64,000 nucleotides of DNA from Euonymus europaeus (lineage: Eukaryota > Streptophyta > Magnoliopsida > Celastrales > Celastraceae). The stretch is taken from NCBI GenBank assembly GCA_963580455.1, contig OY756967.1, positions 22,428,022-22,492,021 of the forward strand, in the 5' to 3' direction. The translations under genes were made by a program, and so were the position numbers. Below the pieces are notes generated by a model. The model saw only the letters and a program-made list of their open reading frames with translations. It searched no databases and had not been told where the DNA came from. Positions 12,323-22,423 of the stretch are shown piece after piece (position 1 is the stretch's first letter; every line of letters begins with the position of its first letter).

Positions 12323-12611
12323 GTCATGTATACGTATCTGTATTTTGATGCAGGAGGTTGATTTGGAGTTTTCAGACGTATTACGGATTAGCTTAGTCGA
12401 CATTCCAGGTAGGGATTCTGCCCTAGTTCTTATTTGGGGTTCCGGGGGTTCCGTATTCGACGGACTCCTATTTGTCTATTGGTGTGAAATTCCCGGAGGT
12501 TGGGAATTTCTCTGTTTATACTCTTATCTGATTTATTTCCGCAATTGCAATATGTTATGATTATATGTGGTTGTTTTGGAGGTATATGTACGACTGGCAG
12601 TATTTTTGTGT

Positions 12612-12762
12612 CTCTTGCGGGCCCACTATCCTGGTGGGCCCACTTATCCTCCTGTGGGGCCCACTATCCTGGTGGGGCCCACCTATCCTCTCGTGGGGTC
12701 CACTATCCTGGTGGGGCCCACTTATCCTTTTGTGGGGCCCACATCCATTGGTGGGGCTCACC
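12612..12762. repeat. GC-rich minisatellite built on GTGGGGCCCAC, inside the solo LTR
   Basis: About three and a half copies of a roughly 39-bp unit, itself made of two related half-units of about 18 and 21 bp. Each half-unit carries GTGGGGCCCAC or a one-base variant followed by TATCC. The 11-mer is palindromic and fits the TCP-factor consensus GTGGGNCCCAC; four copies are exact. Confidence 0.85.
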
Positions 12763-13813
12763 CCCTGATGTCTGGTTTTATCCTCAAGAGTCCGGATAGG
12801 ATTCCATTATGATGATCTTCTATGATTTGTGAGATTATGGAGGGATGATTTGTAGAGCGTGGGACCCACATCGGGCAACCCAACTTACTGGATGATTTAT
12901 CGATGGTTTTGATCGGGTACGTACCTGGAGACCGGATTGAGATGAGGTACATCCTAGGGGACGCTCTTCGATGTAGGCGATGCTATCGAGTACCTGATGT
13001 AGGCTCGATCCTCATCCAATCTGGGGAGTACCTGGACTGGGAGACACCTTGCGGGGATCAGGGTGGGTCCAGGGGAGGATTTTCTGTTGTTATGCGGATA
13101 TGAGTTGATACGGATTTGTGTTGATACGGATTTGAGTTGATATGGATTTGAGTTGGATTATGATTGAGTACTGATTTGAGAGTTGTACTTGAGGATGGTA
13201 GTGGTGGAGCCTACTCGGTATCTACCCTACGGATTGACTGATTGTGATTAGTTGTGATGTGTATCACTTATGGTTTCTCTGTATGTATTCTATATCTTAC
13301 AGGCTTTCTTACTTTATCTCTGATTTACTGGAGTTCGGTGATACGGGAGTGTATCACTATTTGAGTTTCCTGTTCATTTCACATACATCTTGAGCTTTTA
13401 CTTTCCGTTTATTCTGTTGATTGATATTCCTCTATATCCCTACTGAGCTTCGTGGCTCATCCCTTTCATTCATATGTTTTCAGGTGAGATAGCCGGAGTG
13501 GATGATCAGCGCAGGGATGTGTGAGGCGTGATGTAGCTGGTGTGGGGATGTTGTGTCTGTCTTTAGTATCTGTTTTTTTCTCGTATTTATGATACTTGGA
13601 TCTTTCCGCTGTAGACTCTAGTTTGCTTGTTACAGTATGTTGGGTTTGTGTTGGAGATTTTTACATATATGTGAGGTTTTCCTTCTAGTTATCTTGATGA
13701 TTTGTAGTAGCTTGGGTTTAAATCCGGTTCGGGGAACGGAGGAGTTCCCTGCCGGTCACGTCTCTGGGTTTCATGGGTGCTCATCCGCACCTATCTGGGA
13801 GAGGGGCGTGACA

Positions 13814-13818
13814 ATCTG
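13814..13818. repeat. Right target-site duplication of the solo LTR (ATCTG)
   Basis: Exact partner of 11542-11546. Confidence 0.9.
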
Positions 13819-14306
13819 CTTAGTTTACTAACAGAGTACGCAATATCCGGCCTTGTGCAGTTCATGATATACATTACACTGCCAATAATTCGAGAGTATT
13901 CCAATTGTTGAATACTATCTCCCGTATTCTTATGTAAGACCAGATGAGGGAGAAACGGACTATTAGCATCTTTGATGCCATGTCCTTTAAACCTTTCAAT
14001 CACTTTCTCAATATAATGTGATTGAGATAATGCTAGGCCTTCCGATGTTTTGGAAATTTTAATGCCTAGTATCACATCCGCTTCACCCATGTCTTTCATG
14101 TCAAAGTTTTTTGATAGCATTTTCTTGGTTTTGTTGATGATCTCAACATTTTGACCAAGAATTAGCATATCATCGACATATAGACAAATGATTACACAAT
14201 CATTGTTTACCAATTTTGTGTAGACACATTTGTCACACTCGTTGATTCGAAATCCATCTCGAATCACTATTTGGTCAAATTTTTCATGCCATTGTTTTGG
14301 AGCTTG
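13819..14306 (-). pseudogene. Copia reverse transcriptase, C-terminal part only
   Basis: The frame holds QWHEKFDQ, the RT active-site box YVDDMLILG (catalytic Asp pair), DMGEADVILGIKI and RPDIAYSVSKLSR, all standard Copia RT landmarks. The N-terminal half of RT is missing: the segment joins directly to integrase sequence at about 14306-14315, where VPPPK runs straight into QAPKQWH. The downstream end is interrupted by the solo LTR. Confidence 0.9.
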
Positions 14307-14315
14307 CTTTGGTGG

Positions 14316-15450
14316 AGGTACTGCCACCTTAGCTAGACACCCCCACACTTTCAAGTATTTGAAGGAGGGTGGTCTCTTATTCCACATCTCATATGGAATA
14401 CTACCTGTTTTCTTGTGGGGTATTCTATTAAGAATATAATTAGCAGTTAGTACTGCTTCCCCCCACAAGTTTTGAGGTAAACGAGAACTTATTAACATGG
14501 AATTAACCATTTCTTTTAAAGTTCTATTTTTTTCTTTCAGCAATTCCATTTTGCTGAGGTGTATATGGTGTTGTTGTTTGGTGGATAATACCAAACTCAG
14601 TACACAATTCATCAAAAAGAGTAGAATCATACTCTCCTCCTCTATCAGATCTTAATGTCTTGATCCTTTTACCAAGTTGATTCTCAACTTCATTTTTATA
14701 CTTGACAAAGCTGTCCATCGCTTCGTTTTTGCTAGTTAACAAATAAATATAGCAATACCGAGTACAATCATCGATGAATGTAATGAAGTACTTCTTTCCA
14801 CCTCTACTTTGAACAAATTTCAAGTCGCATAAATCACTATGAATTAATGCTAGAGGCTCAGAACTTCTTTCAATTGTATGAAAAGGTTTCTTGGCAAACT
14901 TCGCTTCAACACATGTTTCACATTTATGGTTGACATCCAAATTAAATTTGGGAATTAAACCTAAGTTTGCCAACTTTTTCATTGTACCATAGTTTACATG
15001 TCCTAATCTACCATGCCATAAGTATGGAGAGACAACAATGTAAACTGAAGACTCATCTTTATTGATAATACATTTTGGGTACAAAAACTTGCTGTTTTTA
15101 TCAATTACAGCAATGTTGGCTTTGAAAAGCCCATCACACATATACCCCTTCCCCACATAAGTTCCATCCTTGGAAACTACAAACTTATTGGATTCAAACA
15201 CAACCTTGAATCCTTTGCTTATCATCACAGGCACAGAAATCAGATTCTTGCGAATCTCTGGGACATGTAGTACATCTCGCAGTGCGAGCTTCCTGCCTGA
15301 GGTGAACTTCAGAATAACCTCTCCAGTTCCTTCAATAGTGGCTGGAGCAGAGTTAGCCATGAAGATCTTCTCTCCATCATCCTTCTTCTCATAAGATGTG
15401 AAGAGGTCTTTATCGATGCAGATATGTTTGGTTGCACCGGTGTCCACCCA
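14316..15450 (-). pseudogene. Copia protease and integrase, frameshifted and C-terminally deleted
   Basis: Starts at an aspartic protease motif (VDTGATKHI) and runs through the GAG-pre-integrase zinc region (LWHGRLGHVN, CETCVEAK). The integrase core follows (IHSDLCD with the first catalytic Asp, FIDDCTRY, LRSDRGGEY with the second, TPQQNGIAER with the Glu). A frame change near 14524-14545, in a T-rich run, separates this from the next block (TLKEMVNSML, LWGEAVLTANYILNR). The block then stops short at VPPPK, about 14310, where a deletion has removed the rest of integrase and the start of RT. The catalytic residues are intact but no continuous protein can be made. Confidence 0.92.
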
Positions 15451-15798
15451 CTAATCTTTGGTGTTTGTCACCAAGTTCACTTGGGTGACAACAGCAACCA
15501 ACATCTCTTCATCGTCACTATGCTCAACCAAGTGAGCTTGCTTGGTAGCTTTTCCCTTGCCTTTAGCCTTCTTTGGCTTTTCAACGGAAATTACAGGAAT
15601 CACCCTGTTTGTCATAGGAACATTGTTCCCGATTCCAACGGTTGCAGCAGCAACAGGCACGCCTCCAACAGGAGTAGCCATCGGCATATCTCCATTAGAA
15701 GTAGCCACGCCACCTGGGTTCACAACACCAGGGGCTATATCATCACCTCCACTAGGGACGGTGAGTAACTCATTGTAGGCTTGTTGTATTTGTTCCAT
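15451..15798 (-). pseudogene. Short open frame before the Copia protease, gag remnant
   Basis: A 115-residue frame in the same phase as the protease but separated from it by an in-frame TAG at 15451-15453, just before WVDTGATKH. It starts MEQIQQAYNELL and is rich in Gly, Val, Pro and Ala, with a Lys-rich stretch (KPKKAKGKGKATK). It may be the linker between gag and protease. I see no capsid domain and no CX2CX4HX4C zinc knuckle, so most of gag is missing. Confidence 0.7.
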
Positions 15799-17052
15799 CT
15801 TTCACTACAATATCAAATATTGGAGTGAGTAATCAAAATAATATAATTACTACAATCACAATAAAACCTCTTAAACACCTTAAAGGTATATGCCTTGTCA
15901 AATAAAATTTGTGACTTAGAAAATTAGCAATTAGGTTGGTTCCCCGGAAAGAGGGGGTCTTTCAAATAATATGGCGCACAATTAGGTAACCCCTTTCCTA
16001 GACAGAACTTTCCAAGATACCGTATTTCTAAATCACAAATAAAATGTGACAAGTTATGTACCACAATAAAATATTTGATATTAACAATTATCAATTCAAA
16101 ATATCTTATGATGACAAATTCATTCAAAAATATTGTATGTAATATGTAATATACTGTAGCATGCACTTGTTCAATTACCAAATCAATATAATAAATTAAT
16201 TCAAATAATTTAATAAAGGAAATTTATATGTCTTAAAACCAGTTTATAATAGATGGTAATATTGATTCAATAATTTGATAAGGCACATATGCATGGCTTA
16301 TAGTAAACGTGGCATGCATACAACATTGAATAAATTAGAAATTTTTATATGATAAACGCAAAGAATTCCCTTTGTAAACTGAGTAATAAGTTCAATTGTC
16401 AGGTCAAAAGGAAAATAATTATTTTTTTAATAATTCATAAATACAAACAAACGGTCAATTCTACACACCACTTAATAATGTTTAATGCCAACAAAACAAT
16501 TTTATTGATTAACTTTAATGCTATAAATACCATCAATTCTAATTCAAAAACACTGACCCGGTTAAACATCCACTATCCATATTAATAATATTTAACAGCA
16601 ATAAAGCAATAATATTGATGCACTTTAATACCCTATTTCAATTTGGTAGGTAGCACTACGTTAACAAATATCAACTTTAATATATTTATATATATATATA
16701 TATTTTAATGTTGTATAACGTTGTAAAAGTCCAACACATAGATCTTAACAAACAACTGTGCACTAGTTTATATTACCAATGTATGATCAATTCACATCAA
16801 AATGAATTAACATGCAATACCAGAATATCTAATCAATTAAATAACTAGCAAATATAAAATGTAAAAATATATTTGTAGTTCAATACCAAATCGTTTAGCA
16901 GCTATAAAAAGAGTGATAGCATGCACTGGAAATTATCAAATCACAAGCCACACCAGTTGTTACTTTGAAAAGCTCACGGCATGCATATAATCAATTCATG
17001 AAAAGGTTTAACAAGTCAACTAGTCAAGTCTCGCAACTTTTCACCTTAAGAT
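15799..17052 (-). other. AT-rich region between the Copia 5' LTR and the pol remnant, gag absent
   Basis: About 1.25 kb without gag similarity on either strand. It is very AT-rich, with a TA-rich simple repeat at about 16680-16703. The sequence beside the LTR (17038-17051) has no tRNA-iMet primer site (TGGTATCAGAGC) but carries CTTAAGGTGAAAA on the minus strand, complementary to a leader segment. Confidence 0.6.
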
Positions 17053-17976
17053 TGTAGGAAATAATATTCATATGTCATGCTAATACAATTGCTTTAATCA
17101 AAAACACAAATAAATTGCACAAATTCAATAATTAGATAAAATCTAATCAACAATATACATCATATATCATGAATTGAAAAGAACAAAAAATGTTACCGAA
17201 AACTCTGATCGGTACGAAACCAAAATATTGAAGTGAGGTATGCGAACAGCAAATCTCCTTAAGGTGAAAATGCCCCAGCCACCGGTGTCAATGCTGAAGT
17301 AGGCAAACACCTCCCAAGATACAACACTCCCTTCTACCGGTAGGTGACACAGGTATACCAGCAGGCTCGTTCGAACCGAAAATTGAAAGCACTCTCAGAA
17401 AGGAATTTGGCTAGGAAGAAGAAGAGAGGAAAAATGAATTTTCGTCGTCCATCTCTTCTTACACTATGCTTCTATTTATAATAGAGCCTAACATTAAAAC
17501 CGACCCTAAAACTAGGGATGCCAAATAAATTCCAGCAATAAAGTGAATTTAAAAATTGTAACGGACATTTTTGAATTTGAATTATCCTCATGTCCACATA
17601 CAATGAACTTAGGTAGTGGGCCGGTGCAAAATGATAAGTCAAAATGGACTACGAACACGCAAGCCCATCACAAAAGCTTGGGTGCCTTTGGGCCCAAGTC
17701 TTACATCCAACACTTGGGTTTATAAACCCATCACATACATCACAATTCTTTAATGTGGAATTCTCACATTTCTCTTAATTTTGCACATATCATGTCTAAC
17801 ATGGCCACTTTGGAGTCAATTTCCATTCAACCAAAAAAATGGTTTTGGACACCTTTCAACTCCAATATCTAATCTTCGTATTGAAGATTAGAACCCACTA
17901 AATTACATTTAACTAATACTCAATTAGTTGTAATTAATTATTGGTCAAATAGTGGTTGACCACCATTTTTCCAACA
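17053..17976 (-). repeat. 5' LTR of the Copia element
   Basis: 924 bp aligned base for base with the left LTR without gaps. On the element's sense strand this is the promoter LTR. The next five bases (TAACA, 17977-17981) may belong to it, because the probable target duplication TAATG follows at 17982-17986. Confidence 0.95.
17473..17484 (-). promoter_or_regulatory. TATA box in the 5' LTR
   Basis: Identical copy of TATTATAAATAG in the promoter LTR. Transcription would start near 17440-17455 and run leftward through the element. Confidence 0.6.
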
Positions 17977-20240
17977 TAACATAATGAACATAGTTTGATA
18001 GGCAAATTATTTGTTTAAATTAATTCAAAATCTTTCCATGAATTACATTAATCAACGAGTAATACATTCAGAGGGATATAAACTTGCAGAACATAAAGAG
18101 AGACTTCTTCTAGCAAACTTCCCAAACTACCCAACTAATTCAACTTTAATAAATCAAAGAATTTGATACTCATTCAACTGATGCAATTCTACATATTAAA
18201 AGACAAATAAAACATATCCCAAATTTTAGAAATCATCATTATGACAGGGAAACGATAATGAAGAAGTATCATATATATTTGACCTAAAAAAAATCTCAAC
18301 AAAAGACATGACATGATACTCGGTTTCATATGACCGGATTTAGATACAGCGAAAATGATGGTATAGGATGGGGAGGGCGTGCTCAGCTTACTGTTTCGTG
18401 CTCGTGTTGTTGTGTTGTAGTGTGATAATCACATATCTCAAAAAACAGATGATCAAAGCTGAGATGTAGCTGGAAAACAGCCAAGTGCAAATAAAACTGG
18501 CCGAACAAAATTCCTATAATCTACCGTATGGGCCTTCCGCTAAGTACTATTACTTTTGAATTGGTTGGTCCAGGTCCACCCAATAACAAGCCCAACTAGG
18601 AGTTTCCTTGGATTCAACTCGGTTAGGTTAACTTTGCGAATTAGGAAATACGAAAATCTCATAAAAATATGACCAAAAAAAAAAAGGAGGACTGGGCTTC
18701 CCCTGAAACAGAAGTTTCTAGAATCGACTTTTGCAATAGAAGATCTAAACCGTCCATTTAAATTGAAGTTATGGAATTAAAGGACACGTAATTTGTCCAA
18801 AGAAACTTCATGAATGTTGGGGTTTGTTATTGTTCTATCATCATTCAAGCCGCAGACTGCTATATTTTATTTTTGTCCGGTCTAATCATTAGAAGAAACT
18901 CTCAGAATCAAAAAAGAAAATAATTAGATGAAACGGAGTCGTTGGTCAAGTTGTCTTTCCCTGAGCTATTGCCGTGTTGATCAGATCACGCCATTGAGTC
19001 TTGCATTGGCCTAACATCCTAACCTGGTCCAAGCGTCACGTGACTTGCGATTTGACGAGTTTCTTCCTGTTCTTTGATAGCGCAAGCAGTCATGTTCCAG
19101 TAATGTGAAGGGAACTTAGATTCGACTTTTTCTTCTGGCTTGTTTAATCGTTTACAGTTGTTTGAATTGCTTTAGTCTTGAATTTATTCTTTGTCAATAC
19201 ACAAATGAAAAACGGAAAAACTCTCAGGCTTGACCAAAAAATTTCTCAGACGTGCATTTTCCATTGGTCATCTTGTCGGGCTGCTGAGATTTAATTTTTT
19301 GGGTTTACATTATAGGTGGGTTTGGGTCCAGGCGCGGGGATATAAGACTGATTGAGCCCTCTTAGTCCAACTTTCGTCTTGAGCGTCTGTTGTTGTAGTG
19401 CAGATTGTGGCAGTCGTGTTTGAATTTAGATCTAACCCAATTGTCGAATGAACACGCAGAAGCGGTGCTTTCCGGGATTGAAATTATGGGAAGACGGAAG
19501 TTGGATCGAAAACTTGTTTAGAATCGATTACTAAACACCGTAAGATTTCCCTTGGAGAAGATCGAAGTCCATGCTAAAATTAGTATGCAAACATCATGAT
19601 TAGTGGGGCAGACATGGGGAAAAAAACTTTTGCTAAAGAAGTAGTATTAAAATAGAGAAAGAGGGAAAATCTTATCGAGAAACATAAGATTAGAATTCAA
19701 TAATCATACTTCCCTCAAGAAAAGACTCATATAATCATTAAATCACACCAGTAGTAGATCCGGGTTCCGATTTGATGGGTCCACTCAACCCGACAAGCAA
19801 GGGCATTGGACCTCATGGTTGTTGGCCACACCCCGTCTTCCAATCCCAACAACTCCACACCTATCATTGTAGTGTTTGATGTGATCAGTCTCTCAAACAA
19901 ACACACTTAGCTCTAAACTAAGCATCCAAGTTATATTTTACATGCCAAAGCCAAATTTGGAGAAACAAAAGCTCCCTTTCACATCTAGGAGCAATGAAAA
20001 CTAAAATTTGTCAAGACTTCCACCACAGACATTTGGCAGGAGAAAAAAAAAAACAAGCTTTTACCCTCTCCTCTACTTGAGTCAACTTGGGATAAGCTTC
20101 TTCTCTAAAACAAGCAGCCTCTGGCCCTCTGTACAAATGCTTAATCAGTCACATACCCAACCTTGGAGTTTTAGTAGGATAAAAAGAAAAATAATTTGTA
20201 AGATGTAAATTTTGTTTTGATCAAGTTCAGTAGATAAGGG
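17977..20240. other. Intergenic region downstream of the DUF1635 gene
   Basis: No supported gene. The short open frame at about 20008-20208 has no recognisable similarity. The last few hundred bases before 20241 are probably the 3' UTR of the DUF1635 gene. The block 18950-19500 is less AT-rich than its surroundings, but I cannot assign it. Confidence 0.45.
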
Positions 20241-21175
20241 TCAGTGAAGAAGTATCCTCTGGTACTTGGTCTCTGTAGGTGAATCAGAGCCATCGCAGAG
20301 AACCCTTTTCCTGTTCACTTTACCGCATTGGTTTATGGTGTTGCAAGCATTAATGCTGATTAAAGAGTCTTGGTGAAGGAGCTGTGGACCTGGTGGTGAA
20401 GGGATCGTCACAGGTGGGATCTCAAAGGACTCTAGTGGTGGAGGGGGGTGCCTCCATTGAGGAAGTGGTCCTGCCAGGAGGAGGTTCTGGAGGAGTGGAC
20501 CGGCTTTCATCACTGCCTGTAAAAGCTTTCCTTTTTCAGGTAATGGCTTATCAGGCACCAACTCTATGTCTGTCTCAGGCAAAGATGGTGGTGGTGGTTG
20601 AGTCGAATGGGTTTGTGGAATTGGGTCAAAAACAGGGGATGAAACTATGCTTTCTTCACAATCTGATGATGAGAAGCCATTGCTGGAGTCAATTCCTCTT
20701 CTGGGTTCATCCTCAATGCTAGAAACTCCAGAAAGAGGAGCTGCTTGTTGTTGCTGCAGTTGTAGTTGATGTTGCTGCTGCAATTGCTGTTGTTGAATCA
20801 AGATTTTCTCGAGGAGCAGTCTTTGGCATTTTTCTTGGGTTTCATCCTTTTCTTTAATTGCTTTAGTAAGCAGATCTTTGAGATGAATTAGCTGGTCATC
20901 TCTCTTTCTAACCTCCTCTTGAAATGCAAGTTTTGTTTGCTCAAGCTCCAGAGTAGTGTACACAAGTGAATGGCTTAGTTCTTCCATTGTCTGCACATAT
21001 GATAAAAAAATTAGGCCAAACCCATAAAAAATTTAACACTCAAATCTTGGAAGAAGAAAGACCCATTTTGTGTTTTGACTCCAATTAATGAGAAAAACAG
21101 AGTGAAATTGGAGAAATGTGTTACCTTTCCTTGGCAGAAGTATGCCCAACTAAGTAGACTTCTTTGATTGTCCAT
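20241..21175 (-). CDS. DUF1635 family protein
   Basis: Exon 1 (21125-21175) and exon 2 (20241-20990) join to 801 nt, 266 aa. The N-terminus (LLSWAYFCQGKTMEELSHSL, then YTTLELEQTKLAFQEE, QLIHLKDLL and EKCQRLLLEK) is the DUF1635 signature and forms a predicted coiled coil over about residues 18-85. A Gln-rich stretch encoded by CAG/CAA repeats follows at about residues 84-102, then a Ser/Pro-rich middle. A conserved block (KGKLLQAVMKAGPLLQNLL, then AGPLPQWRHPPPPLE) and a basic C-terminal tail complete the protein. The family has no established biochemical role; coiled coil plus low-complexity regions suggest a nuclear or scaffold protein, which is inference. The 17-codon first exon is supported by conserved WAYFCQGK and a good donor. 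Confidence 0.92.
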
Positions 21176-21283
21176 GATTCCTCTTCAACAGTAGACTGAA
21201 TGAGAACAGGACTAAAGGAAAAGAGAAATGTTTATGTGAGAAGTGGAGAGTGGTTTGGAGTTTGGGTGGGGGGTTTATGGTAG

Positions 21284-21293
21284 TTCTTATAAG
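21284..21293 (-). promoter_or_regulatory. Probable TATA box of the DUF1635 gene
   Basis: The minus strand reads CTTATAAGAA about 110 bp before the start codon, followed by a CT/GA-rich probable leader. Confidence 0.4.
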
Positions 21294-22402
21294 TGGTGGT
21301 TGCTAACCACTGTTTTCTTGTGTTCTCTGCTGCTTTTCTCACTGGGGTTGGACAAAAGCACAAAAAGCCACTCTCTCTCTCTCTCGTGTCTTAATCATCT
21401 TTTGTACTGTATGTATGACTCTATGTACCACAACCAGCCGCGCGAAGAAATATAAACATCAGCGGTAAAAGCGGGAACAAGAATCCATTGCAGTCACCAG
21501 AATGTCACTAGCAATCGTCTTTTATTGGTCTTATTGACTGCACTTTTCAAGCCCACTTGAATTATAAATTAAATTTATAGCAGGAAATTTTGAATTGCAC
21601 GTATGTATGTCACCTTAAAATATGTAAAAATAAAATACTATCATGCTTTTCTCCATTTTTATTTTCTTTTCAGTAGTCTTTTGTGGCAGTTTCATGGTTT
21701 TGGGGAAAAAGGAAGAAGCCAGAACTCTGTTTATAAGATGAGTAAGAGAAGAGTTTCTGACATCACTGTTCTTCTTCTTTAACTTTTTCGAAGTATCAAG
21801 TTTATGCAGTCAAAGACTAAATTGTTTATCTAAATAAATTCAGCATTAATTTTTTAAATTTTAAATATGAAGATAAAACAGATGTTCTCTCTTGGTTTTA
21901 TCTTCATCAGAAAATGTAGAAAATGGTAAATTCACAACAGTTTTTTTTTTTTTACATGGTAAATTCACAACAGTTGTTACCTTATTTTATGTTGATAAAT
22001 TGTATATTATAATAATATATACTCTAGCCTGAGACCCTATTAGATTAATATAAAGCATATATATATATATAAATATTAGGTATAGATTCTTCTACTTTTT
22101 TACTTGGAAAAGCGAGAGAATTTTTGTCTCTATGGGTCTGATATTGTTCATACAAATTGTCTGTTTATTGCTGCAATCCATCCTTAACTGCGAATATTCC
22201 TCTTGAAATATTGTGCATGAAACAAATATATACGTACAGATGCATGTGTATACTCATACTATTACTTTCTTCTTCTTTTTACCGCGAACTTAATTCTATC
22301 AATCAAAATGGTTAAATCCACTAATGGTGTTCATTTGTTGACTAGAGCTACGTCTGCATGTGCCATCCATACTCGCCACACACACACACAGAAATATAAT
22401 AG

Positions 22403-22423
22403 AGGGAGGGAGGGAGGGAGGGA
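22403..22423. repeat. GGGA microsatellite
   Basis: About five copies of GGGA in AT-rich intergenic DNA. Confidence 0.8.

Larger units (their letters stand above)
11547..13813. mobile_element. Solo LTR of a Ty3/Gypsy-type retrotransposon nested in the Copia pol gene
   Basis: 2267 bp bounded by TGTAATATCCC and GGGGCGTGACA, which are imperfect inverted ends (TGT-A-Y-R-Y-CCC pattern) typical of plant Gypsy LTRs. It is flanked by a perfect 5-bp duplication ATCTG (11542-11546 and 13814-13818). The Copia RT and RNase H frames match up across the duplication, so this is a clean insertion. No retrotransposon domain lies inside, so it is a solo LTR left by recombination between the two LTRs of a full element. 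Inside it lie a GA-rich tract (11785-11818), a W-box-core array and a GC-rich minisatellite. The short open frames in it resemble no protein I know. Orientation is unclear. Confidence 0.88.
9433..17976 (-). mobile_element. Copia-type LTR retrotransposon, internally deleted, with a nested solo LTR
   Basis: Two 924-bp direct repeats (9433-10356 and 17053-17976) begin TG and end CA and flank minus-strand Copia pol domains in the Copia order: protease, integrase, RT, RNase H. A polypurine tract abuts the left LTR, so that is the 3' LTR and the element reads right to left. The interior is defective. There is no recognisable gag capsid or zinc knuckle, a stop lies before the protease, a frameshift lies at the integrase end, a deletion removes the integrase C-terminus and N-terminal RT, and a 2.27-kb solo LTR sits in the RT/RNase H region. 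TAATG lies directly left of the element and again 5 bp beyond the right LTR, suggesting the target duplication. The element lies between the SOSEKI and DUF1635 genes. Confidence 0.95.

Noticed and set aside
20384..20722. 112-residue plus-strand frame
   Set aside because: Antisense shadow of the DUF1635 gene.
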